DNA of 64,000 nucleotides from NCBI GenBank assembly GCA_036346225.1, contig JARFIW010001480.1, forward strand, positions 10,075,001-10,139,000, written 5' to 3'. Below the pieces are notes generated by a model. It worked only from the letters and a program-made list of their open reading frames with translations, was not told where the DNA came from and searched no databases. The translations under genes and the position numbers were made by a program. Shown here piece by piece: positions 35,040-47,161 of this stretch. This stretch comes from Platerodrilus igneus. Its lineage: Eukaryota; Arthropoda; Insecta; Coleoptera; Lycidae. The stretch's first letter is position 1. Each line of letters starts with the position of its first letter.

Positions 35040-35545
35040 AAACAATAGAAAGCAGTGTCTAACAAGAAAAAGTAGTGGCTATGTTTGAAGACAACAAACA
35101 TAGAAACAAGTTGTTAAAAGCATATGTGTGGAGCACAACACTGTACGCCTATGAAATAGGGACAGTAGCAGAAGGAGACAGGAAAAGGACAAAGCCTTTT
35201 GAAATGTTACGCTTCAGATGTATTATGATGATAGCATGATAGATAAAGTTATTAACAAAGAAATTATAGAAATAGTAGGGGAATAAAGATATCTATGGAA
35301 AATAAAAAAATAAATAGGAGAAATAGAACAACAGGATACGTTCTAAGGCATTTTTGGGGAATAGTGCTGGCTATATTACAAGCAGATGTAGGAAAGAAGA
35401 GAGTTAGATGTAGACCCAGATTAGGCTATTGGACGCAGATAGTGTGGGAATTTCAGGGAAATGTGTAGGTTAGGTCAAAATAGGAAACAATGGAGGTACT
35501 CGTCTAACCAGTTCCAGGACTGAAGACTTAATGATAATGAATAGT
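35040..35545 (+). mobile_element. RTE-like retrotransposon, copy 2 (5'-truncated)
   Basis: Only the 3' end of the family is present. It aligns with copy 1 from AACAAGAAAAAG through AAAGCATATGTGTGGAGCAC to the final GGTTAGGTCAAAATAGG and CGTCTAACCAGTTCCAGGAC. It has its own indels and ends near a TTAATGATAATGA tail. 5' truncation is usual for target-primed insertion. It lacks the 636-bp insert. Confidence 0.8.
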
Positions 35546-35619
35546 AAAGTTCACAGACAAGATACAAGATGTAAAGTACACTGTAAATAGTACCAAGTCC
35601 ACATAGTATGGACATAATA

Positions 35620-36992
35620 CAGGGTGTTTATAAAAGAACTCCTTGATTTAAAGTTTTATTTGTACACAGTAAAGTTAAAATAATAGATATTAAACCTATA
35701 TAGTATTAAAGAGAATCTTTCAAAATTTTTTTGATAACTAATAAAGTTTTATATGTGCACCATTTGTTGTCCTGGCCACGTCTAAACGATAATCAGTTTC
35801 TTCCCGGGTATTCAGCAGCATATCAGGCGTGACGGATGCTACAACTGCAACAATCCTCTCCCTCAAATGAGCAGTGTCACGGATCTTCTCGGAATAAACA
35901 ATGTTTTTTACATGTCCCCAAAAAAGAAATCTAGTGCAGTCAGATCTTGACTCCTTGGTGGCCATGCAATCGGCCCACGTCTACCAATCCACTTATCAGG
36001 GAAACGCAAGTTCAACGCATTACGTGCACGGTTGCTATAGTGAGGTGGCGCGGCGTTTTGCTGGAAGACAATCGTTCCCTGTTCTAGTCGATGTCATCTA
36101 TCTGTGGGAAAACGTATAGTTCAAGCATTTCACAATAAATGTCCCCATTAATTGTCTTTTCTGCGAAGATGAAAGGTCCTAGGATACGATCATGCATCAA
36201 TCCACACCAAACATTGATTTTGGGAGAATCTCGCTGATGTTCTATGAATTCATGCGGTAACTCAGACCCCCCCCAAGTCCTACAGTTGTGTCGGTTGACA
36301 GACCCGCTTACATGACAAGTCGCCTTATCTGAAAACATAACATTTTCTAGGAAGTTTTCATTTTCTTCAATTCTGTTTAAAATGTAGACTGCTATATCGA
36401 ATCTTTTCACTTTGTCATTGGGTTTGTTTTCATACAGAAGTTGAATCTTATACCCACGTAATTTAAGCGTCTTTCGCATCATCTTCTACACGGTAGACTT
36501 AGGTATTCCCAAGTCCAAACTTCGCCTTGCTAATGTCTTTTTAGTGCTACGAATACAAGATGTACGAATCCGTTCCACATTCTATTCAGAGACTGAAAGC
36601 CTATCGGGTGGTATAATTTTTAAGACACTACCTGTTTCTCGAAAGTGATTATACTACTACAGAATAGTTTTGTTAGTACGCGCATCACCGCCATATTCAC
36701 GTCGATAACTACGCTGAACTGTGATCACTGAACTCGATTGAATAAACCAAATCACACACTGAGCTTTCTGCTGTGGCGTAGCCATGACTGGTGAGTGGCG
36801 ACTGCCGGCCGGCGGAAGCAGTATCACTCTTCCCTCACCACGCTCGTTCCAAGGCCACGCACTGCGATCTAATATTAGCAAAACAATCTTGACAGTATAC
36901 TAAACTCAAGTTGAAAACTCGAAAATTTATTACTGATTTCGTTTTTTAATTATGATTTTTTTAAGTCAAGGAGTTCTTTTATAAACTTCCTG
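35620..36992 (-). mobile_element. Mariner-like DNA transposon, full length
   Basis: Terminal inverted repeats of about 33 bp begin CAGGGTGTTTATAAAAGAAC on the left; the right copy, inverted, begins CAGGAAGTTTATAAAAGAAC, with three differences in 33. TA dinucleotides flank both ends (35618-35619 and 36993-36994), the target site of Tc1/mariner elements. The 1373-bp length fits an element with one transposase gene. Confidence 0.93.
35738..36785 (-). pseudogene. Mariner-like transposase, inactive
   Basis: The likely start is the ATG at 36783-36785 (MATPQQKAQCVIWFIQSSSV, the N-terminal DNA-binding helices). The catalytic domain shows the first Asp in NVMFSDKATCH and NRHNCRTWGG. The second metal-binding residue reads Asn in FQQNAAPPHY, where the family has Asp. 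The third Asp is in RSQDLT, 36 residues later by my count. Stops and frameshifts (including one near the FFLWG-type motif at about 35.91 kb) divide it. Total span of about 349 codons is the usual length. Confidence 0.88.
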
Positions 36993-36994
36993 TA

Positions 36995-38129
36995 TAATGC
37001 TATGTCTATTTAGTACGGTTTACCCCGGTGCGACATTGTGACCTAGTACTATTTAAAACTGAGTAACTCGTTAACGGTTCTAATAAGAGTTGTGATAGTA
37101 TTTTATTATGTTAGAACAAGAAATCTTATGTGACCCCGTACAGCTAACTCATTTTTAGCAAAATGCGGACTTACTGCAGTTTACCTCTGGTACATGAATG
37201 CAAAAGAACTCGAAGTTTATCTGCGGGTATTGTGGAAATATTTATAAAAAAGGATCTTTTGTGGATATTATCTGCGCATTGTAGTAATATTATAAAAGGG
37301 CTCGTGTCGGAGTTTTTGTTTTCGTAATATAATGCCAGAGAATATTTGCCTAGCAAACTATGAATGGATTGAAAAGAAAACTTTTCAGAATTGAACCCGA
37401 GTTTCAGAATACTATTTCATTGTGAAAAGTTTGCTTAATGTTATGATGAGCGTGTGTATGATCCATTTACTATTAGAATCTACTATGTGACAAAAATCTG
37501 ATCCGTCTGTGCTTGTGAAAATTCTCGTTTCCCATTAATATGTGTAGACGATTTCCTATTTGACCAGAGATTAATTTACTTCTGACGCCGAGCGTGTAAC
37601 GCCAAAGGAAATTAATGGAATGGTTTTAATCTTTTTTTCTAAGCTTAAAAAGTTTTTAGAAGTTGTCGATTACTTTGCCTCTACATAAATATAATAAAAC
37701 GATTATAGTGGAATATGAGCCTCGTGCTTTTGATTTAGATTGCAATTTGAGATAAGCGTGTCGTTTTTAGGTCACGCTTTTCTCGAATCATATTAACGTT
37801 TAAGTGTAACTGGCATTTAATCCATAAAGCCTCAAATTAGAAGTCAATTATAGCTATAATTTTGGCGACTGTATAAATAGCACGCGATTTTATACTTGTC
37901 TAATTTGAAAAGTTTGTATAATTAGTTGCTTTGATGTACTTTGGAATTTAAAACAAAACCACTTATGAACTTTTCAAATTATTTTGTACAGTAATTGCGT
38001 AAGAAATTTATACCGCTTAATTTGTATGTGTGGGATTTTCTAGAGAAGAGCTAGACTTTGTATTTTTTTAAACTAAATCAATAAGGGATTTTCAATAAAC
38101 AGTCTATTGTGTAATACTATTAATCTTAA
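36995..38129. other. Spacer between mariner and errantivirus
   Basis: AT-rich, without a recognisable gene or element end. Confidence 0.5.
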
Positions 38130-38133
38130 CGCT

Positions 38134-38680
38134 AGTTAAGGCTCGGGCCTTGGGAGCTGCGTTTTTAAAAAACACTTTCAAAGTTCTTAACAAATTTATT
38201 TAATTAAACAGAATTGAATATGGAATTTTACAAACTGGATTTAATATTACTCGAAGTCGAAAAAAGAATTAAATGTACTATTTTGAGTAGCCTAAGCAAC
38301 TGCAATGTTATAGCTGAATAATTTGACTGACTGCCGAGTCCCGTACCTCCCGGGCTATTTATAATGTCCCTACCCCTCACATGGCAGTGGTAACTTGCAG
38401 AGCTCATGTCTGCTTATTCTTAATTCTATACTTTGTTACAATGTTATAATCTTATTTTCTAGGTCATTCCGGTATCTTGATCGTCTGTGACCTGCCACCT
38501 GCAGTGTCACTATCGTCTGGATACAAAGTATTGCATCCGTTCTCATGAACTGTTAATAAACTTTATTAATTGTCCTTGTATTACATTGTTGTACTTCACT
38601 TAGTAGGTTCTTATTAATTTCTAATAGTTTCCTATTAGATTCTATGTTATAATACATACATAATTGGGGGATATGTAACT
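38134..38680 (-). repeat. Errantivirus 3' LTR
   Basis: It runs from AGTTAAGG to ATGTAACT on the plus strand. It is the same length as the 5' LTR and differs from it by scattered substitutions and small indels that cancel. The target duplication CGCT is immediately to its left. Confidence 0.94.
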
Positions 38681-38687
38681 CCTCCCG
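38681..38687 (-). promoter_or_regulatory. Errantivirus polypurine tract
   Basis: On the minus strand CGGGAGG directly precedes the LTR start AGTTACAT, as expected for the plus-strand primer. Confidence 0.7.
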
Positions 38688-38754
38688 ACGTACATGAAAA
38701 ATTAAGGGTTTTTTCTTAATTTTTAATTTAAAATTTATTATTTAAATTCATTGT

Positions 38755-40660
38755 TTAAATGGTTTCTAAGGGTATATTTGTTTCTTTGCTTACCTTTGTT
38801 TCCTTAAATCTAAAACTGTTTTCTTTATTCTTATATCTAAGGCACATTTTGTAAATCACATATATAATTAGAAAAATTAGAAAAATTATTAACACAATTG
38901 TCCAAACACTTATGTTGTCGTAGTGTAACTTGGGCGTTTTTAGTTCACTCAAATGTTCTTTGTAGTTTTCCATTAATTTCACGGCGTGGTTGAGGTCGTT
39001 TAATTCTAGATGTTATAGTTGTTATAGTTTCTTCTTCTTCGATTTGTGTTGTCTTGATTTGTAGTTTTGGTAAGTTTGCAAGTTTCTTGATTGCTACGGG
39101 ATCTTGGTAAATTCTGATTATTTCGTTTTTTAGTTTCAAATAACAGTCTTCCGTGAGGGTGATTAGTTTGCTTCCTGTCAATACTAGATTGTTTTCGTCT
39201 TGATTGCAGTAGACGGTCGCTATTACTTCTGTTCGGAAAATGGCAATGCATTTGTTTTCTGTAACTTTTTGAATCTTTATGTTGGTAATTTGTACGGGTT
39301 TGGCTTTACAGTTTTCATAATGATTTGAAAATTTTAATAATTGTACTTCGCAAGGGCTGTCTTCTTGAATAGTTGTTGTGGTCAATGATCGCCATAAATA
39401 TTGGTTGGGTGTGAATTCGTTACATTTTTCGTTCGTATAATCATTTAAGGATAGAAATTTGGTTTTGGGTATGATAACTTGATACATGCTAGTAATCTTC
39501 ATTGGAAAAGCAAATAAATGATAATAATTATAATTGTTATTTTCTACTATCGGAATTTCTATTAAAAATGTTATGTCGTTATTCTTTACATAGCCTTTAA
39601 CTATAGCTATTTTTTCAAATATTAGAATGTTTGATTCTACTACATCAAACGGTAATTTACTTTTGGTTATGAATGATCTAATTCCTAATAATTCCTTTAA
39701 TAAGTCAATTGGTTCTATGATACTAGAGTGTAAGGTATTTAATTTTGCAAATGTTACTGCGTTTTCTAATGTTGCTAAAATTTGTTGAATTAAGGTAAGG
39801 GTTGATATTATTTGGGTGAATATCGTATTGAATCTACTTAAGTCTCGCATGCCTAACATGGTAGTTCCCATGTTAGTTTCAAGGGTTAGTATTCGGTTGC
39901 CTATACTATCTTGGTTTCTTACTAGCTTTCTTACTAGCTTTCTGAGTGTTTCGTTGAATTTTACAACAGTTGATTGAGTTAGTGACATTTGGTTACTAAC
40001 TATAGTTTTTATATCGTCCTGGTTATCTAAATTGCCTGTGATTGCTTTTATTATGTTACCTAGTCTGTTAATTAGTCCTCTTTGCGTCTTGCTGTTTGTT
40101 CTGTGGGTATTAGCCTGTTAAATTTATTTTCTATGTTTCTTAAAATACTTTCTATTATGCTGTTATAATTCATCATCAGGCGGCTCCGTGGCGTAGTGGT
40201 ATGTGTGTGACTACTACGCCCAAGGTCCCGGGTTCGAATCCAGACACGGTCCGCTTGAAAAATCTTAGGCGAGCATTTTTCACAAAAATACACCCTCGTT
40301 CGGATAAGAGGTAAAATGGAGGTCCCGTGTGTGAGTGTTGTCACGCACGTTAAAGATCCCTACCTTGCTTGGAACAGCAAGGGTTCGGCAAAATTCAAAA
40401 TTTTCCAGGTAAAAAAAAACTCGCTTCCTGGCCAATGTAGTACCTTCGGGTGGAGCATTGGAAAATCAAATGTAATGTTATAATTCATCATCTCTATGGC
40501 GTATTCCTTTCCCAATTTTGTCCATTGATTGTTTTAATCGGTAATAATTGTTTTTGATTATTTGAAATTCTTGTTTTAGTTCCGTTAAGTCGAATTTTTG
40601 TGCAAATGGTAATATACCGGGGTTGTTTTTTATATCTTCGATTACTATTTCGTTGTCCGT
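38755..40660 (-). pseudogene. Errantivirus env, disrupted
   Basis: Env sequence overlaps the end of pol near 40.65 kb (NNPGILPF motif). A SINE interrupts it at 40178-40476, and it continues to a C-terminal membrane anchor (NISVWTIVLIIFLIFL) ending at 38755. The long middle frame (39988-38945) is the membrane-fusion subunit of the baculovirus F-like type. Upstream of it a glycine-rich hydrophobic segment beginning GLIN marks the expected fusion peptide. A frame change lies right at the preceding basic cleavage region (about 40072-40100), and another occurs near 38945-38982. The gene cannot make an intact envelope protein. Confidence 0.88.
40178..40476 (+). mobile_element. tRNA-derived SINE, copy 3, in env
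   Basis: A perfect 16-bp target duplication, gttataattcatcatc, lies at 40162-40177 and 40477-40492. The head has GTGGCGTAGTGG (A box) and GGTTCGAATCC (B box), and the body and tail match copies 1 and 2. It sits antisense to env and inserted after the provirus. Confidence 0.96.
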
Positions 40661-43600
40661 TCTACCTGGGCGGAGGTTGACGGTAAGGGTGATGATGGTC
40701 CATCTGAAAGTACAGGATGTCTTAAGTTTTTCAAGTGAATATATTTTGTCATCGTGCCGTCGTTTACTACGGCTATGTTTTTGTCCGATATTCTCTTAAT
40801 TTTAAAAGGGCTTAAATTTCTGGGTGCCGTTTTGTGTCGTTTACTTTGGAAATTTTTTTCGTATACGATTTGTCCTATTGAAAATTTGTTTGCGTCGGTA
40901 TTCTTATTACGGGTTGTGGTGATACGTTCCTTATCGCTATCTAATTTATCTTTTACTTTGTCATAGGTTATTTTTAGTTTCTCTTTATGATCTTTGGCAT
41001 ATTGCTGATATACCTCCTTGTTATAATGTATGTCGTAGGAGTTGCGTAAATCTGAATGTCCCAAAGTTAATTCTAAGAGTGTAAAATTGGTTGATGAGTG
41101 GATTGTGTTGTTGTATGCGATTAGTGCGTATGACATTAAATTGGTGATGTGTTCCTTCTTATAATTTATTCTTAATAATCGGCTTTGTTCTAACAGGGTC
41201 GAATGTAGTCTTTCAATTAGTCTATTTGATTCAGGGCGGTTTTCAGTTATAAAATGAATTTTTATTTTGTGGAGTTCTAAAGTGTTTTATATCATCTCAT
41301 TTTTAGATTCGCTGCCGTTATTTAATGTTATTGTTTCGGGTGTTCCATAAAATGTAAAGTACTGTAAAAATCATTGGGTCACGTCAATGCTATTTTTATA
41401 GGTGATTGGTATCGCTTGGCCTATTTTTGTAAATGCGTCTACAATGATTAAATAGTTTTGTGCTTCTGCTACTAGAGTATCGGCATGTAATTTTTGAAAG
41501 GGTTTGTCAGGTGTTTTAGTTAACATTAAGGGTATCTTTAGGGGTTTCCTGTCGTATTTTGCTTTGTCACATAGTTCACATTGGTTAATAAAGTCTGTAG
41601 TTAATTCCTTCATGTCTTTGAAATAATATCGTCTTATAAGTTGCTTTATTGTGTCATTAATTCCACGACGGTTGGTTATTTCCTTCGTGTTGCTTTCTGA
41701 TTACATCATTTATTTCGTCGAGGTCGTCTAATGTGATTAATTTTCTTTTGCATCTTATAAGTTCAGGGCTAGAGTTATTGAATAATTTAACGTATAATTC
41801 TGAAAATCGTCTATACAAATGTTCCGTGTTGAAGTAAAAGTAAAATCGTTTTTTCTTGGGGGTGCATTCTTTTAGAATTTTAATTATTTGCTTTTCTTTG
41901 TCGTCTTTGGTTATTTGAATTTGGTATATTTTCTTATTGTCTGTCTTCGTGTATTTTACAGGGTTGGGGTTTGTTAAAACGTCGGTAATTATAAATTGAT
42001 TGGGTTTTATATCGATGGCTTCGTTTAAAATTTTAATCGCGATTTTCGGTTCTTCATTTTGTGTCGAATGTATTGTGTCTATTTCTTCTGGGTCTTCTCT
42101 TATTTTCGTTTCGTCTACGTTTCCTACAATGGATTCTGTTTCTAGTGCGTTGAGCTGTATTCTGCTTAGGGCGTCTGCGTTATTATTATAAATTTCTTTT
42201 TTATATATAATGTCGTCATCGTATTCTTCTAATCTGATTCTCCATCGTTGCAATTTTGATTAAGGTTCTTTAAGTTTTGCATAGCCATACTAATGGTCTA
42301 TGATCGGTGTATATGTGAAATTTTCGTCCGTATAGGTAAGGTCTAAAGTATTTTGTTGCCCAAATCATGCCTAATAATTCTTTCTCTATGGTACTGTATT
42401 TCTGTTCGGTTTCATTTAGGGTTATGGATGCGTAGCTGATGGATTTATCGCTACCTACTTTTCCTTGGCTCAATACTGCGCCTAATGCTACATTTGATGC
42501 GTCTGTCGTTAGTATGAATGGTTTTGAAAAGTCCAGGTATTCTAATACGGGGTGATTTGTTAATATACTTTAAATTTTATCTACGGCTTTAATGAATTCT
42601 GGGGTGTATTCAATTTTGTTTCCCTTTTTTAAACAATTTGTCAGGGGCTTGGTTATCTGAGCGTAACCTTTAATGAATTTGCGGTAGTAACCACTAAGTC
42701 CTAAAAATCCTTTGATTTCCTTGTTTGTTTTTGGTAGGCGGTAATTTAGTACTGAATTTGTTTTATCGGGGTTCGGCATGACTCCTTAGGGTGTTATAAC
42801 CTATCCTAAAAATGATACTGCTTTCTATAAAAATTCGCTCTTGTCTAGTTGTACTTTAAAATGTGCTTTCCTCAGTCTTTCAAATACTTCTCTTAATCTT
42901 TCTATATGTTCTACTAATGACGTTGAATAAACTATGATGTCGTCTAGGTACAGAAACCAATTTTTTGTTGTGTATTCCACGTAGTAGATTGTCCATAACT
43001 CGTTGAAAAGTAGCGGGTGCGTTTTATAGTCTCAATGGCATTCGTTTATATTCATAATGTTCTCTAAGTGTGCTAAATGCTGTTTTCGGTGTATCTTTCT
43101 CATCTATTTCTACTTGATGGTATCCTGAGGCGAGGTGTAATATTGAAAATAATCGGCATTTACCTAATTTGTCTAAGATTTCGGTGATATTGGGTAGTGG
43201 ATATTTGTCATCTACCGTTTTTTCGTTTAATTTTCTATAGTCTATTACCATTCGATATTTTCTCTTTCCGGATGCGTCCAATTTCTTGGATACTATTAAT
43301 AATACTGGGCTGCTCCATAGTGAGTTGGAGTGCTGGATTATATCTTGTTCTAATAAGTCGGCTACTTGTCTGTCAGCTTCTTCTTGGCTTACCCGAGGTA
43401 GTCGGTATGCTTTTGTAAAGATCGGTTTGTTATCCGTTAGTTTGATGTTGTGTTTGAAGGTATTAGTGAAAGTTTGGGGTATGCTTTCACAGTGAAATAT
43501 GTCACGATATTCAAAACATAATTTTTAATTGCTCTTTGCTCTTCTTGGCTAATGTCGGTATTAAAGCGAATGTTACTTAAATTTTCTTTTAACATTTCGT

Positions 43601-44545
43601 CGTTTTCTACGGGGTTGTAATCGTCTTCTACATTTTCCTCTATTTCCATCTCGTTAAAATTTAATTCCTCTACGTTAATTGGGCTTGTTAGTGATAGATC
43701 TACGGGGTAGTCATTTGAATTTAAAATCGTTGTAGTGGCATAATTATTTTTTATTTCCACTGGGGGGGTTGGGGTTTCTACTCCTTGTTAAAATGTTATA
43801 TGATTTACTATTCCTACGTTATTTTTTGAGTTTACTGGGATTTTTATTTTTTTCCGTTCGAGGTTCTATCGTGTATTTTTGTTCGGTTTGGGTATTTTGA
43901 AATTTAATGGGGATTCGTCCGTGGTTTGTTCTCAATAAGCGATTTTTTATGTCAATGTTGGCTCCTAATTTTCTTAGAAAGTCCATTCCGATTAGTCCGT
44001 CATATTTGTCGTTGAATTCGAAAATAAAAATTTATGCTTCATTTTTACATTGAATGTTCTCGGTAAGGGTATGTTAGTTACGAATTGGTGTAGGGTCGTT
44101 TGATGGGCTGTTTTAATTTTAAATTGTTCTCTTTCTACATAATCTAAATATCGTTTCTTTAAGGTTCGGGGGCCAATTAATGTTTTTGAGGATCCGGTAT
44201 CGATTAATAGTTTAAGTTCGGCATGGGGTATTTCTATGTATGGTAGTACTAGGTGATTTACGTTATTTAAATTTATTAGGTTTGGTGGTTTATAAATTGG
44301 TCTATCTGAAAATTTGAGCACGCGTTTTCTTTGTCGTCTTCGTCGTAACTTTTGTTTGGTTCGTTTTCTGGATGGTTTGATTCATTGTTTGTACTGGGGT
44401 GAATGTAATTATTCTGGTCATTGTCAAATTCTTCTACTTCTTGGTGAAATAGTTCTTCTGTTATAAAGTTTCGTTTTTGGTTATTACTTTGTCGAGTATG
44501 CGTTATTTTTGTATTTGGTCTGGTGTTACCAAATGAGATATCCAT
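40645..44545 (-). pseudogene. Errantivirus pol, multiply frameshifted
   Basis: Domains right to left: protease with LLIDTGSSKTLIG near 44.2 kb; reverse transcriptase with MVIDYRKLNEKTVDD (about 43.25 kb) and the YLDDIIVYS catalytic box near 42.93 kb; RNase H with [18 protein letters not shown] and [11 protein letters not shown]; integrase with C-x2-C zinc residues (CELCDKAK), first core Asp in KLHADTLV, a second position reading LNNGSE (Asn where Asp is conserved) and Glu in IERLHST; then a C-terminal region ending at 40645. Pieces fall in all three frames with several stops, so it is dead. Confidence 0.9.
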
Positions 44546-44549
44546 AGGT

Positions 44550-45498
44550 GTGGGTTTAATAACTGTTAGGGTTGTTATTATTATTTGTCATTGGGGTATT
44601 TCTAATAGGGTTCGCGCTGAATGCTGGTCTTTGTTGGTTCATATTTTGGCAAAATCTTGGTATGAATGCGGATTTCGTAAAATTTGGGTTAAACGTTGAT
44701 TTCGGGAACTGTTTGAATTAATTATTAAAATTCGTATTAAAATTTGAGTTATTAATTCGCAGTTGATTTGTTTGTGCATTGAATGGTGTGAATTTTTGTT
44801 GGGGGATTGTTTGTCTTGCCGCTTGTATAGATTTTATTGGTGCATAACTTTTATTTGCGTTGGGTTGTATAGCCTGTTGCGGTAATACATTACATTTTCT
44901 TCATCTGTTATCATGTTCATGGCTTCTTCTAAATTCTGGGGATGTTGGAATCTGATTTTTCGGATAGTTGTTTTGGTAGTGCGTTTATATATGTGTCCAG
45001 TGCCACTTCGTCATACATTTTTGTTTTTAAAAGTCGTATATTTTGGTCGGGTTCTTCAATTTTTTATTTTGTTAAGATTAAACTTCTTACATCTTGGCAT
45101 TTCATTTTGAATTGGTACAGGGATTGGTTATTTTCCATTCTAAGGTTTATTAAGTTGCGTACTAGGCATTTTAAGTTACGTTGATTGCCAAAATATGCAA
45201 TTAATATGCGTTTAAAGTCTTCCAATTGTTCTAAGTCATCTCGGCTGGCTATTACTGTTAGTGCCCGTCCGGTCAGTTTACTTATTATAGGGCGTAAGAG
45301 TAATACGTTTCTTTCATTGTCTCCGGGTTTGTAGAAGATTTTCAAAAGTATTTCACATGCGGCTATAAAATTCTCTAAGAGGGCTTGATCTCCGTTAGAG
45401 ATCGGGATTGTCTCGAGGTAAATTTTCATATCCAAACTCATTATTGCTGAGGGTTGTTCTAATAATTTATAATTTCTTTTGATCTCAATTAATTTCAA
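44550..45498 (-). pseudogene. Errantivirus gag
   Basis: The N-terminal 144 codons from 45498 are open (MKLIEIKRNYKLLEQ..., with FIAACEILLKIF and LKCLVRNLINLRM). They match the capsid-type gag of gypsy errantiviruses, which lack a CCHC knuckle. The rest continues in other frames down to the start of pol and is rich in Asn and Gln. It would form the particle shell. Confidence 0.75.
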
Positions 45499-47149
45499 AT
45501 TTTTGTAAAAATTGGGATTTATTTTGCGGTTTGTATTTTTACCTATTGGTTGGGTTTATTAATTTTCCGTTTAGATTGCGTCGGGTTTTTAGCTTGAGTT
45601 GTTTAGGTTATTAAAAATTGTTTTGCTTGTTTTTATACTCAGTTATACGGTGCTGTAATCTGGATTGAGGAATTTATGCTCTGCAATGTTTCTGTTAATT
45701 GTTGTATCCTTTAATCCGTTTATTTTTACTTCGCGAATGTTAATTTTATTGTAAGTTTGCCTTCTGAAAAGCTTCGATGTGAATAATTTTTCGCGGTAGT
45801 CAGTTTATTTTGTTCACCCTGGTTAAGACTTGTTTCATTTTAATTCTGCTGATTTACTTACGTTTGTTATACTTATCTCTTCTCCGTGGGTGTTTGTAAT
45901 TTATAAACTGCTTTCTTTGTAATTATATTGTCTGGCTACCTTCAGTCTTAAATATAGAATTGCAAGTTTTCGTCAATTGCTTTGTTCAATGTTGCCTGTT
46001 AAAATTAATACAATATTACTTTGTCTACTGTCGATTTTGTTTCAGTCTCTTGATAAATTTATTGTGCAAATGCTTTTGTTATAATTAAATATGCAATTAT
46101 ACTTACTGCAGTTGCGAGACGAATTTCTGAAAGATTTTATTCAGTCTGTGATAATTTAAGTACGTCTTCTTTATAATTATATACCTAGCTAATTGCTTCA
46201 GTTTTCAATCGTAAAATGTCACGTTTAATAATTGTTTCGTTACATTGAGATATTGTGATGCGTTTTCAAATGATTCTTTTTGGTAGTTGCTTCGCTATAC
46301 TTAGCTTTTCGTACTAAAATAGCTTTTTAAATAACGTTGTGTTGGATGAATGATGTTTTATTTACTGATGATTTCCGGTCTTATCTTATGTGAGGATTGC
46401 GCTATAAGTTTGCACGCTTGTTTTAATTAATAATTGTTCAATGGTTTAAGTTAATAATAGATTGCAGAGTGCGTTTCTGTTATTTATAGGATACGATGAA
46501 GGTTACGTTCCAAAAATTCGTTTCTATAATTAATACACTAGCTTTCGGTACTAAATAAATTGTAAATTAATTACGTCCTATTTTTGGTTATTGTCGGAAT
46601 CGTTTTCGTTTTTGTGCGCCCGTTATTTTTGTATCGGTTTGTTTAATAGTTGTCTAACTTGTGCTAATAGTTGCGTAAAAATTTTCTTGTTTTAAGGTCT
46701 CTTTTGATTTCAAAGTCTCTTTTAAAAATCAAGTCTCAAAAATAAATTTGAAAATAATTCCTTGCAATAGTCAAGTAAATTATTTTCGTAAGAATGGCAT
46801 ACATTTGCAATAATAAAATAGTCACAATCTGTATATACATAAAATAAAAAAATTTTTTAATACTAGCAATATCAAATATAGTTTGTCAAAATAATTGGTT
46901 TTTAAGGAAATGAACTTACATTAATTTCTTCGTCGGTTTCATGGACTCAATCGATGTGTGTACTTTGTCCACGTTGGTTTAGTTTGGATTCTCGGTGTTT
47001 GAATCTCCTCCAAGGTTCTGTTTCTGTTGAATTTGATCGATTCTTGTATCTCTTCCAACTTTTGTTTGGGTTGTGCCAAAATTGCGAATTGAAATTCTTG
47101 GTCATTGGTCTTCCGATTTTTGGATTCGTAGTGCCCTTTTGACAGCTCA
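45499..47149 (-). promoter_or_regulatory. Errantivirus 5' leader, 1.65 kb
   Basis: The leader between primer binding site and gag is non-coding apart from a 67-codon frame of low complexity. It contains a loosely repeated block: CTTTGTAATTATAT near 45.92 kb and CTTTATAATTATAT near 46.17 kb, each followed by a related CTAGCTA/CTGGCTA...TTCAGT stretch, about 247 bp apart. In Drosophila gypsy the equivalent leader holds an insulator; a similar role here is only a suggestion. Confidence 0.5.
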
Positions 47150-47161
47150 CCGACTGCGCCA
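47150..47161 (-). promoter_or_regulatory. Errantivirus primer binding site (tRNA-Ser type)
   Basis: The minus strand reads TGGCGCAGTCGG, complementary to the 3' end of serine tRNA as used by 17.6/297-type errantiviruses. Its first T is the last base of the LTR, an overlap typical of the gypsy group. Confidence 0.85.
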
